Part shown: positions 44,645 to 52,741 of the stretch, piece by piece
Layout of the letters: every line of letters begins with the position of its first letter
How positions within the stretch are numbered: the first letter of the stretch is position 1
Origin: JBBITI01 sp963735055
GTDB taxonomy: Bacteria > Chloroflexota > Dehalococcoidia > Dehalococcoidales > UBA2162
Direction of reading: 5' to 3'
NCBI GenBank assembly: GCA_963735055.1
Contig: CAVTJN010000017.1
Location: 201,143-265,142 of the forward strand
DNA: 64,000 nucleotides
Made by a program: the position numbers and the translations under genes
Notes under the pieces: model-generated
The model's database searches: none
What the model saw: only the letters and a program-made list of their open reading frames with translations
What the model was told of the DNA's origin: nothing

Positions 44645-44968
44645 CTAACGGCCGCCGACAAAGAAGACGAACAGATTCCAGTAGAGAATGCCCGTGTACA
44701 ATGTGACGAATACGCTGCTGCTGATCAGTGCCACCCGGGGCCGGCTCTTTTGGATGTCCCACAGCAGAAGGCCTGCCAGCAGCGCACCGGCCGCCTTGAT
44801 GGGAAGAAAGTCGCCTCCGCCGATCAACGTGCGCAGTACCGGATTGATCTCCAGTCCCAGACCGTGCCGCGTAAGGTACTGACTGATCAGGCCATCGGCT
44901 ATCACCAGCAGCACCAGTAGGACCACCAGGTACTTCACGTGCTGCCTGGCCGCAATGCGTCGGCTCAT
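44645..44968 (-). CDS. DUF5658 family membrane protein
   Basis: The 107-residue product has three to four hydrophobic helices, with the family signature LEINPVLRTLIGGGDFLPIKA between the first and second. Function unknown. It overlaps the end of pdxA by four bases, so the two are translationally coupled. Confidence 0.75.
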   Translation of the reverse strand: MSRRIAARQHVKYLVVLLVLLVIADGLISQYLTRHGLGLEINPVLRTLIGGGDFLPIKAAGALLAGLLLWDIQKSRPRVALISSSVFVTLYTGILYWNLFVFFVGGR

Positions 44969-45981
44969 GTTGTCAAGCCCAGCGTCCCTTTTTCGCTCAG
45001 CGCCACTGCCACTTTGATCGCCTCTTCCATGCTGTGGGCGTCGGCAATCCCTTTGCCCGCAATGTCGAACGCCGTCCCGTGGTCGACCGAGGTGCGGATG
45101 AAAGGCAGGCCGAGAGCCACGCTCACGCTCTGCTCAAAGCCGTGGACTTTGATCGGGATGTGCCCCTGGTCGTGATACATCGCCAGGACCACGTCGAACT
45201 CACCGGCTATGGCCCGGTTGAAGATCGAATCGGCCGGGAAGGGACCGCGCGCGTCGATACCCATCGCCTTCGCAACTCCAACTGCCGGGATAATGCTGTC
45301 GATTTCCTCCCTTCCCATCATCCCCCCCTCCCCCCCGTGCGGGTTCAACGCCGCTACCCCGATCCGCGGCGAAGTGAAGCCCCAACCCGTGAAGGAATCG
45401 TGCGTGAGTTGCAGCCGGCTGAGCACCCGCTCGCGCGTTACCAGCCCGCAGGCTTCGACCAGCGAATGGTGCGTGGTGAGATGCACCGCCCGCAGGCGCC
45501 CCGAAACCAGCATCGTCGCGTATCGGGTGGCGCCCGTGATGCGGGCCAGGAACTCCAGGTGCCCCACGTCCGTATAGCCGGCCAGGGCGGCCGCTTCTTT
45601 GTTGATCGGCGCCGTCACCATCGCCCTGACCTGGCCTTCCGTAGCCAGCCGGGCGGCGTAAGCGATGGACTCCATCGCCGCCCGTCCGCAGGCGGCTGAA
45701 ATCCGGCCGTAGTTGATTTCCGATTCGGCCAGGTTCCCCAGATCGATCAGGTCGATCGTCCCGGCTTGGCCCGTGGCCTGGCTTGGCGCCGTGACCGGGT
45801 GCAGGACTGTCGCCCCGCCTGCCAGTGCAACTGCGCGCCTCATCGCCGGCAATGCCCCGATTACCACCGGCCGGCATAGCCGGTAGACCTCCGTTGACGT
45901 GAGTGCTTTGGCCACCACCTCCGGTCCGATACCGGCGGCGTCCCCGATGGTGATGGCAATTATCGGTCTCGTGTCAGACAT
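44965..45981 (-). CDS. pdxA: 4-hydroxythreonine-4-phosphate dehydrogenase
   Basis: The 338-residue protein carries ITIGDAAGIGPEVVAKAL, the metal and substrate residues in THHSLVEA and YHDQGHIPIKV, and FIRTSVDHGTAFDIAGKG, which identify PdxA of vitamin B6 synthesis. PdxA2-type enzymes acting on other 4-phosphoacids are the alternative, as no pdxJ or other B6 gene is nearby. Confidence 0.85.
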   Translation of the reverse strand: MSDTRPIIAITIGDAAGIGPEVVAKALTSTEVYRLCRPVVIGALPAMRRAVALAGGATVLHPVTAPSQATGQAGTIDLIDLGNLAESEINYGRISAACGRAAMESIAYAARLATEGQVRAMVTAPINKEAAALAGYTDVGHLEFLARITGATRYATMLVSGRLRAVHLTTHHSLVEACGLVTRERVLSRLQLTHDSFTGWGFTSPRIGVAALNPHGGEGGMMGREEIDSIIPAVGVAKAMGIDARGPFPADSIFNRAIAGEFDVVLAMYHDQGHIPIKVHGFEQSVSVALGLPFIRTSVDHGTAFDIAGKGIADAHSMEEAIKVAVALSEKGTLGLTT

Positions 45982-46461
45982 ATTCCTGATTTCAGCTAAC
46001 AGCTAACCCCCGAAAAAGTCAAGCGCCCGATGCCTGCGTCATTGCGCCTTCGCCTCATTCCCGCTGACCCCCTCGTCATTCCCCGTCATTCCCTCATCCC
46101 AGTTACGTCATTACTATGAAAATACTGGTGATACAGGCCCCAGGGTGACCTTTTGGCCGAGTTGTTCAATACGGGCTCGCAGCCCCAATGACAAACGAAC
46201 TCCTGACATAAGCCGATGCTAGCCATTTTCATCCTTCGCGGTGAACATCGCAATGTTCATGACCGATTCCCGTCGAAGATGGTCAACGCCTTGATTCACG
46301 GACCTTGTCCCGTGCCCCGACACGGGAGCGGGCCTGTCCTCAAGGCGCCCCCCCCCGGCCATTACCGTGAAGCCCGTCCCGTACTTGATACGGGAACGGG
46401 AATCCAGAACGCTTAGTCGTGATCGGGTACTAGCCTGCGTCGTGTGGTAAAATAGAAGGGT
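45982..46461. other. Gene-free region with repeat sequences upstream of smpB
   Basis: No coding gene is seen. The region contains several CGTCATT repeats at 46037-46110 and the longer repeat stretch 46082-46420. A possible -10 TAAAAT lies at 46447-46452 just before smpB, with AAGGG as ribosome binding site. Confidence 0.4.
46082..46420. repeat. Dispersed repeat, copy C (composite)
   Basis: CCGTCATTCCC near 46082 and GGGAATCCAGAACGC near 46402 share the ends of copy A, and GCGGGCCTGTCCTC at about 46330 matches its core. Hairpin-forming CCCGTG/CACGGG pairs sit inside at about 46309-46326. It appears to be several nested or rearranged repeat units. Confidence 0.5.
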
Positions 46462-46923
46462 ATGGATATCAAGGTGATTGCCCACAACCGCAAGGCTTAC
46501 CATGACTACACCATGCTCGAAAGCATCGAGGCCGGCATCGCCTTGACCGGGACCGAAATCAAGTCCATCCGTGAAGGCCGGATCAGTCTGGCCGAGGCCT
46601 ATGTGCGGCCGGAGCGCAACGAGCTCTGGCTGCTTAATGCCCATATCTCCCGCTACGACCCCGGCAGCTACATGGGCCACGATCCGGTGCGCAACCGCAA
46701 GCTGCTGCTGCATCGTAAGGAGATCGGTATTCTCACCAGCAAGGTTGCCGAGAAGGGGCTGACTCTCGTGCCCACGCGGCTCTACCTTAAAGGTGGTCAT
46801 GCCAAGCTTGAGGTGTCTCTGGGGCGGGGTAAGAAACTATACGACAAGCGCGAGACCATCACCCGGCGGGAGGCCGACCGCGAAATGGAACGGGCCGTTA
46901 AGAATCGGCGGGATCGCCGCTGA
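46462..46923 (+). CDS. smpB: SsrA-binding protein SmpB
   Basis: The 153-residue product reads IKVIAHNRKAYHDYTMLESI, GIALTGTEIKSIREGRISL, EAYVRPERNELWLLNAHI and GKKLYDKRETITRREADRE, the full SmpB sequence including the basic C-terminal tail. It partners tmRNA to rescue stalled ribosomes. The tmRNA gene follows 51 bp downstream, a common and functionally sensible pairing. Confidence 0.95.
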   Translation: MDIKVIAHNRKAYHDYTMLESIEAGIALTGTEIKSIREGRISLAEAYVRPERNELWLLNAHISRYDPGSYMGHDPVRNRKLLLHRKEIGILTSKVAEKGLTLVPTRLYLKGGHAKLEVSLGRGKKLYDKRETITRREADREMERAVKNRRDRR

Positions 46924-46974
46924 TTCTGATCGCTGACAGCTGACGGCTGATAGCTGAACGCTGAATCCTGACTA

Positions 46975-47327
46975 GGGGGCGCGTGGATTCGACAGGGGAA
47001 GTAGCTACAGAATTGCAAGCTGAGGTGCCATCACCCTCGCAAAACAGGTGGCAAAAAACAACTGCCGAAGATGCAGTTTTAGTTGCTGCCTAATTAATAG
47101 GTAGCACATCCAACCTGGCCCCACCTCGACGGGCTGGGATTGGGTGACGAAAAGTTGGGGTGCCGCCGCCCGGACGTCGATAAGGGCGGCGAAAGAAAAA
47201 TCGACTGGCCTGGCCGAACTCGGTCAGCAGAGGTCAGCCGGGTAAGATCAAAGAGCTGACTAAGCTTGTAGTAAATTCCGGGCCGCTTCTCTTGGACGGG
47301 GAGTTCGACTCTCCCCCGCCTCCACCA
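46975..47327 (+). ncRNA. ssrA: Transfer-messenger RNA (tmRNA)
   Basis: The 5' end GGGGGCG at 46975-46981 pairs with CGCCTCC at 47317-47323 (one G-U), followed by A and encoded CCA at 47325-47327. The conserved GGATTCGAC follows the 5' strand and the T-arm GGGAG-TTCGACT-CTCCC lies at the 3' end. The tag frame reads TTAEDAVLVAA then TAA near 47053-47092. With the six A's seen at 47053-47058 the codon before is not the usual GCA; five A's would give AKTTAEDAVLVAA. A mobile element begins at the 3' end. Confidence 0.92.
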
Positions 47328-48898
47328 GAAACACGGACGAGCCTAGATAAGGCTCGTTTATGATACGGATTCCCGACCCTTCCTTGGACGCCGCCACCTG
47401 GAAGATAGGTTTGAAGGGCGGCTTCGGTCTTATGGCGACGATTGACTTGGTCTTCTTGCGCGTCGAAGTAGACGGCATCCAGCATGGACAAGAGCAGCTT
47501 CCTCGTTCCTTCGGTATTCGCCTCGGCCCACAATTCCTTGAGATTCAGGATCAGCTTTCCGGCTTCTTCGGCGGCATTGGCCGCTGGGCACGACCAGCGA
47601 TTCAAGCTCCATTTCCAGCAGTCTCTTCTGCCGGTGGTATTCTTCATCAGGGAAGACGCCGTCGATGTAGGCCTTTGCCATTCGCCGCAGCTTCTCCTGG
47701 GCTGCCTGCCGGGCCTTCTTGACTCTGTCCACTTCGTCCTTCAGGCTGATGATGGCCAGGACCTCTTCAAGCCACTTGGGACCCAGTTCGATGGCTTCGA
47801 CCAGCTTGCCCACCTGATCGTCGGCGACCTGGCAGGGGATAGAGCCGCCATGGGCCGGGACAAGGGGCAAGGCTTCTCGACTCCTGATGCTCCCGGTAGT
47901 AGCGACGGCCGCTCTTGTAGGTCTGGGCCCACATCGGCATGCCGCAATAGGCGCAGCGGATAATGCCCTTGAGGAGGTACTTCTCTCTCCGGGTCTCGGA
48001 TGAAGGGTCTCAGAGCGACCGCTGTTCTTCTTCAGCGTGATCTGGACCGTGTCGAAGAGCTCTTGGCTGATCAGAGCCTCATGAGCGCCGGGCATGACTT
48101 TCCCTTGATGGGTAATCTTGCCCGCAGTAGAAGGGATTATGCAGGATGCCTCTCACTGAAGCGGTGGTAAAGAGCCTGGGACCCGCAGTCAGATTGCCGT
48201 TGGCATCGGGCAGCTTGTGCATAGTCCGGGTCCGGAAGCCCTGCTCGTTCAGCCAGGCGGCCAGTTGGGCTAGGGTGGTCGTTCCAGCGGCATACCGGTT
48301 GAAGAGCTCGGTTACGGCTAGGCCCTCCTTCGGGCTGGACATGAACTCCCCCGGGATGCTCCGGGTCGCAGCGGCGTTTCTCTCGCCTTTCTCCCGCTCG
48401 ACCCAGCAGGACTCATAGCCGAAGGGGATGCCGCCGGTATGCTTGCCCTGAGTTGGCCCGCTGATCCAGGCCCTTTCTGACATGAGTGGCGAGGGACGAG
48501 CTGAAATACTCGGCAAAAGAGCCGAGCATCTGAGTGAAGAGCTTGCCCTGCGGGTTGGAGTAGTCGATGTTCTCGGTAATGGAGACCAGGCCGACGCTAT
48601 GCTTGCCGAGGATGGCCAGTGACTCCAGCAGCACCCTTTGATTTCGCGACCACCGGTCTAGGGTGTGAACGACGACCACGTCGAATTGACCTTTTGCCGC
48701 ATCTTCGAGAAGCTGGCGGAAGACCGGCCGGCGGGCGATGGCATCGACGTGGGCCGATCTGCCCTCTTCCCGGTAGACCCGGACGGCCTCCCAGCCCCGG
48801 TTCTTGCAGAGCTCTTTGAAGAGCCGTTCCTGAGCATCGAGGGAATGTCCTTCCACCTGAGAGATGTCAGAGACCCGGATATAGGCGACGGCTTTCAC
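47260..48898 (-). pseudogene. Large serine recombinase of the element, frame-disrupted
   Basis: The catalytic domain starts at the GTG at 48898: KAVAYIRVSDISQVEGHSLD contains the nucleophilic Ser, and VVVVHTLDRWSRNQ the conserved Arg residues. Other frames continue with the recombinase domain (GGIPFGYES, VRGILHNPFYCG), the zinc ribbon (RCAYCGMPMW in a frame near 47935) and a coiled coil (LKDEVDRVKKARQAAQEKL). The C-terminal end (SIVAIRPKPPFKPIFQ) reads into the reverse of the tmRNA 3' end. At least four frame breaks are needed (near 48430, 48085, 47950, 47570). Orientation and position match ssrA-specific integrases. Confidence 0.75.
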
Positions 48899-48981
48899 CG
48901 AATGTTCTCCTGTTGAGCCGCTTTCCTTGAGGCGATGGACAAGGCTACTTCGGCCAGGGTTTCAATGAAATGCCTGATCAT
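48895..48981 (-). CDS. Small ORF coupled to the serine recombinase
   Basis: The frame MIRHFIETLAEVALSIASRK ends at a TGA overlapping the GTG of the recombinase (GTGA), a coupling typical of paired genes. The frame is open further upstream (NEHAEGEVEDL) but without a clear start. A small helical protein ahead of the recombinase could be a directionality or regulatory factor; that is inference. Confidence 0.4.
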   Translation of the reverse strand: MIRHFIETLAEVALSIASRKAAQQENIR

Positions 48982-49023
48982 CAGATCTTCAACCTCACCC
49001 TCGGCGTGCTCATTTGTGGCGGC

Positions 49024-49052
49024 CAGTGTATACGCATGGCGTATACTTGTCA
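49024..49052 (-). promoter_or_regulatory. Promoter with overlapping perfect palindrome before recombinase operon
   Basis: On the minus strand TTGACA (complement of 49047-49052) is followed after 17 bp by TACACT, a good sigma-70 promoter reading toward the recombinase. Its spacer contains GTATACGC-ATG-GCGTATAC (49028-49046), a perfect inverted repeat with 8-bp arms. A repressor bound there would block the promoter. The palindrome could also serve as a resolvase subsite for the gene just upstream. Confidence 0.6.
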
Positions 49053-49088
49053 ACGCCTCTGGCCATGACGGTCTTTGACTCGGGATGA

Positions 49089-49715
49089 TCAGCTGGCTGA
49101 GCCATCCTGTTTCCTCTGAGCATCAAGTAACCGTTTCAGGGTGGCATAGCCAATGCCCAGTTCCTGGGCCGCCTTGCGTCTCGACACCTGGCCCTGTGCC
49201 AGGCGCTCCAAAATTGCTCCAAAACGGGATTTGAAGCCTTTCCTGTCGGTTACCCTGGGTCGGCCTATCTGACGGCCCTCTTTCCTCGCCCGGTCCATGC
49301 CGGCCTTCACCCGCTCCCGCAGGATGCCTCGTTCCAGTTGGGCATAGGCGACGGTGATGTAGTAGAGGGCTTCGCCGAAGGGAGAGGTCGTATCCAGCCA
49401 GGGCTCGCTATAGGAGCGCAGGCCGACTTTCCAGGTCCGCAGTCTTTCCAGTGTCGTCGCCGCGTCCAGGACCGATCGGAAGGCCCGGTCCATCCTCCAG
49501 ACCAGCAGCAGATCGAATTTCTTCCTGCTGGCGTCCTGAAGCAGGTCCCGCCACGCCGTGCGGTGGGCAAGATCAGTGGCCGGCACCTTATCGATGAATT
49601 CGCCATGGACCTGCCAGCCCTGGTCTTTGACGAACTCCCGCAGCGGCATCAGTTGCGTGTTCGGGTCCTGTTCCTTGTCGGATGTCGACACCCGGGCATA
49701 GATGCCGACTCTCAC
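49089..49715 (-). CDS. Resolvase/invertase-type serine recombinase
   Basis: The 208-residue protein begins RVGIYARVSTSDKEQDPNTQ, with the catalytic Ser in ARVST, and continues LLLVWRMDRAFRSV and EALYYITVAYAQLERGILRERV, then a C-terminal helix-turn-helix (VSRRKAAQELGIGYATLKRLL). It is an intact small resolvase. The GTG start overlaps the stop of the coiled-coil gene (TAGTGAG), so it belongs to the same operon. Confidence 0.85.
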   Translation of the reverse strand: MRVGIYARVSTSDKEQDPNTQLMPLREFVKDQGWQVHGEFIDKVPATDLAHRTAWRDLLQDASRKKFDLLLVWRMDRAFRSVLDAATTLERLRTWKVGLRSYSEPWLDTTSPFGEALYYITVAYAQLERGILRERVKAGMDRARKEGRQIGRPRVTDRKGFKSRFGAILERLAQGQVSRRKAAQELGIGYATLKRLLDAQRKQDGSAS

Positions 49716-49716
49716 T

Positions 49717-50556
49717 AGCGCCTGCCTCCCATCAGCCGTTGCAGCAGCGACTTCTTCTCTCCCAGTTGCTGTGACAGTTGGTCAAGCTCTGCCTTTTCGT
49801 TGTTGATGTTGTACTGCAGATCAAGGTACGTCACCCAGGCACTACGCTGTTTCGATCTGCTCTAACGCCTTCCCCAGTCTCGCTTCCCCGGCTGCGATCT
49901 GCTGCTCCTCATCCTGGTATTGCTTGGAGTCTTCTCCAGGAGTCCCAACGTTCTCTGGAGGGACGGTAGGGTCTTGATCTTCTCAGTGAGTCTCTGGCAT
50001 TTCTGCTGCAGGTCTGTTACATGGTCCGCTTCCTTCTGGAGTCTGGCGGCTTCGTGTTCCAGGTAGGGCAGTTTCGAGGGAGCCTTCTGCTCGTCGATTT
50101 GCTTGGCCAGTTCTCGTTCCCTGGTCCGCAGGCGGACGACTTCCTTCCACTGGCCTTCGAGCCCCTCATATTCGGGTTGACAGGTCCTTGAACTGACCGA
50201 GAGCCTCTTTGAGTTCGGCGGCCAGTGTTTCTAACTGTCGAACTACTTCGTCTCTTGAGTCCCTTTAGTTGGTCGGGATCAAGCACCAGTCTGGTCTTGC
50301 CGTGTGACTTATGCAGTGGCCAGGCGCATCTGAGAGAAGGTTTGCCCGGCAACTGAAGCGGTGACCGAGACTCCGAAGTCCTTTTGCCGCTCGCTCGGCT
50401 ATTTCACCCGCCGCCGCCCTGGTCTGACCTTCCAGCGCCATGACGTGGGCTGCCTCGAGGAGGCCGAGCCCTTCTTTTAAGGTTCGGAGACCGCTGTTAG
50501 CCCGGAAGGCCCTTGCTGCCGGTGACTCGTTTACCTTTTGCGCGTTCGTTATTCAT
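49717..50556 (-). pseudogene. Coiled-coil protein of the element, frame-disrupted
   Basis: From MNNERAKGKRVTG at 50556, pieces in several frames read LRTLKEGLGLLEAAHVMALEG, EVVRQLETLAAELKEALGQF, RERELAKQIDEQKAPSKLPY and ELDQLSQQLGEKKSLLQRL, ending MGGRR at 49717. This gives about 270 residues, mostly heptad-like helix. At least four frame breaks are required. I do not recognise the family; the position between a zinc-ribbon gene and a resolvase suggests a structural or recombination accessory. Confidence 0.5.
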
Positions 50557-50604
50557 ATCGGTCGCTCATTCTTCCGTCGGTAGTAGCTATATATAAAGGT
50601 GGGG

Positions 50605-50840
50605 TCAACCTCTATTATTGGCCCTACCCCTACCCGTACCCTCTAACGACGTTTTGAGGCTGTTTTCCTTGCTTTTCCTTTCCAGAACACTTCGAACATA
50701 TTCCTGGTCGGTGATGAAACCCCGGAAGTGCCGGCCGTCCTTAGACAGACCAACATGATGAACGGCTTATTGGATTGGCGACCTCTTGCGGCCCTTACAG
50801 ACAGGGGAATAGAGCATACCGGACAACCTATGTTCTTCAT
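50605..50840 (-). pseudogene. Small zinc-ribbon-like protein, one frameshift
   Basis: Start MKNIGCPVCSIPLSVRAARG and RQSNKPFIMLVCL carry a CPxC pair and a later Cys. After a shift near 50745 the frame reads KDGRHFRGFITDQEYVRSVLE. The joined protein is about 78 residues. Only three to four metal ligands (C, C, C, H) are visible. A role in nucleic-acid binding is a guess from its context among replication and recombination genes. Confidence 0.5.
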
Positions 50841-50977
50841 CGTTTCCTGTTCCTCTCAGATAGAATCTGGCAAGCAAATACATCGCCGTACCGCGAACAT
50901 TCGGGTTACCGGTCCGCCGAGTCCTTGGCTTTCGCCATGACCATATCCAGTGGCCTTCTCTACCGTCTGCTAGCTGT

Positions 50978-51476
50978 TCATTCGAGAACTGCAGTTGCAT
51001 GTGCCTGAGCCGCGCCGCCTGGGCCTGCTCCCATGCCTTGAAGGTGCTGGGCTAGGTCATCCTGACCGATGGTCGATAGTGACCTTAAGCTCTCCGTTGT
51101 CTCGGGCAAGAGCGAAAGCACTTTGTCCTGGGGTATAGCCGACAGTATCTTCTTCAAGAGGGCTCCCTTCATGGACAGATCATCTTCGCCTCGAATGCTG
51201 TTCATTGCCTGGGCGAGCAGCATGGCCTCGTTATCATCGAGATTCACGATGACGCATGGCGCCGATTCGAACCCCATTTCTCGAATGACTCCTGAGACGT
51301 TGGTTGCCGGACAGAGTCTCATATGCCGACTCTGCGACTGGTCTTATCACCAATGGCTGTACCAGCCCGTAACGCGATACGCTCTCTCTGAGTCGGTCGC
51401 CGGTTCTGCGATCCATTACATTCGCATTCCAGGGGGCTTCCCGGAGCTTGTCCATCGGCACATCAACCGTCTTCAT
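50978..51476 (-). pseudogene. ParB/Spo0J-like nuclease-domain protein, one frameshift
   Basis: MKTVDVPMDKLREAPWNANV and LRESVSRYGLVQPLVIRPV plus YETLSGNQRL are the ParB N-terminal domain. After a shift near 51300 the other frame continues REMGFESAPCVIVNLDDNEA and AMNSIRGEDDL to a tail ending AVLE at 50978. The usual G-E-R-R box of ParB is replaced by GNQRL. Such ParB-like proteins in mobile elements serve as partition factors, nucleases or sulfotransferase-like regulators. The product would be about 165 residues. Confidence 0.6.
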
Positions 51477-51546
51477 AAGTTGGCCTCCCTACACTTAAGA
51501 GGAAAGGGGGTACAGGGGGAAACCTACCATCATGTTGGTTCATCCC

Positions 51547-52279
51547 CTACCCCCTACCCCACCCAATACTCCGGGCATCATGTCCTGTACTCTCCGGCTT
51601 TGGATAAGGTAATACCTGTGGCTTGAGTCTGGTCGTCCATGAGGAATCGAGGAAAGTGACATAGCGATGCTTCCTGGCTTGCGGTATGAGCTTGATATCG
51701 ACTCCTGAAGCTAGTAAAGTGCTTTACCGAATGGGTGCCCGAAACCGTGAGCGAGGCTGCGGGACTGTCTGGCCTTGCCATCACCCAGGTCATACAAGGG
51801 CATGGCTTCGGCTGAGGCCGATGTAGAGCCAGCCGGTGGCCTGGTAGATGATGCCGAGATGACCATGTAACGGATCTGCATATGAGATCACGAACTTGAT
51901 CGAAGTATGCTGTCTGAGGGCGCGCAAGCAGACCGCTATGACTCTTGACTCTGAGTTGCCGGGCAGATCATCTGAGAGCCAGAGACGCGTCAGTGCCAGA
52001 CAATCGTCTGGCTTAGCTAGGTAGACCAGGCTGTAACCATTCTGAGGACCTGCGCCGAAAGCAGATGGCGCCAAATAGTCTATGGCCAACGAACGCACCG
52101 AAGGTTAGCATTGTGCCACCGGGCAGACTGTGCAGATAGTGATTGCGCTCAATCAGTCTCTTAGCTGCCACGAATGGTATCGGCTTCACCAGGATTGAAT
52201 GGAGCGCCGCCGTCGGAATCGGACCGCGTCCTGCTTCCTGGGAGGAAGCCGTGCTAGCCATCACACCCGCGGCGCTCAT
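51547..52279 (-). pseudogene. Mom-like GNAT-fold DNA modification protein, frame-disrupted
   Basis: Joined frames give about 240 residues: VAAKRLIERNHYLHSLPGGT with LTFGAFVG, then LTRLWLSDDLPGNSESRVIA, LRALRQHTSIKFVISYADP, HGHLGIIYQATGWLYIGLS and a tail (HSVKHFTSFGV, HRYVTFLDSSW). The S-R-L-x-L...P-x-N-S-E-S and YADP...GHxGxIYQAxxWxYxG pattern is, from memory, that of the Mu Mom-type adenine hypermodification family found in phages. Breaks lie near 52080 and 51790, with another near 51720. The ATG at 52279 overlaps the stop of the upstream small gene. Confidence 0.55.
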
Positions 52280-52497
52280 GATACTGATTTCCCCATATTC
52301 TCGATTGCCTGTTTCAAGTTCTGGAGTGCGACAAAAGCTTCGCTTTCCCGAAGTCGCCACCAATCCGGGGTCCACCGGCCCAATCCTCCGTCTTGTTGCT
52401 GTGACCGGGCAAAGCTGATAGTGCCAAGGTAGTGACTCGCGTACCACGACACGCGATTCGTAGTGACGGTGCGCCTTTCCGCCTCAACATATTTCAC
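52276..52497 (-). CDS. Small hypothetical protein upstream of mom-like gene
   Basis: A GTG-started ORF of 73 residues (KYVEAERRTVTTNRVSWYAS) contains a charged, Trp-rich middle and a helical C-terminus (FVALQNLKQAIENMGKSV). It begins 4 bp after the TubC-like stop and its own stop overlaps the Mom-like start, the arrangement of tightly coupled genes. Family not recognised. Confidence 0.5.
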   Translation of the reverse strand: MKYVEAERRTVTTNRVSWYASHYLGTISFARSQQQDGGLGRWTPDWWRLRESEAFVALQNLKQAIENMGKSVS

Positions 52498-52501
52498 AGG
52501 G

Positions 52502-52738
52502 TCAGGTAGACGTTAGGTTCCGTTCAGCCACATCGGACGCCCAATTAAGGAGATCAGATTCGCTTTGTACGTTCGCTTGCTGTCGCAGGTAGCAGAGGAT
52601 CTCAGTCTTGTTCTCACGCAGCGCTTCTACAAGGTCATCTGGAGCCAGTGACTTCGGCGCATAACGTATGCGGTCGCCGTTAAGGGTTAGTGCGATGCCA
52701 AGTTCGTTGGCACGTTGCACAATTGTTTCTGCTTTCAC
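52502..52738 (-). CDS. TubC-like small domain protein
   Basis: The 78-residue product (VQRANELGIALTLNGDRIRY, DLVEALRENKTEILCYLRQQ) matches the pattern of TubC N-terminal docking-like domains, in which a short beta hairpin is followed by helices. Such stand-alone copies are common next to replication proteins in bacterial mobile elements. Start GTG at 52738 is preceded by GGAGAGG at the end of the upstream gene. Confidence 0.55.
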   Translation of the reverse strand: MKAETIVQRANELGIALTLNGDRIRYAPKSLAPDDLVEALRENKTEILCYLRQQANVQSESDLLNWASDVAERNLTST

Positions 52739-52741
52739 TTC

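Noticed and set aside
47281..47478. Open frames over the tmRNA 3' end (peptides such as GGGESNSPSKRSG)
   Set aside because: They are antisense readings of the tmRNA itself, a known annotation artefact, apart from the recombinase tail.
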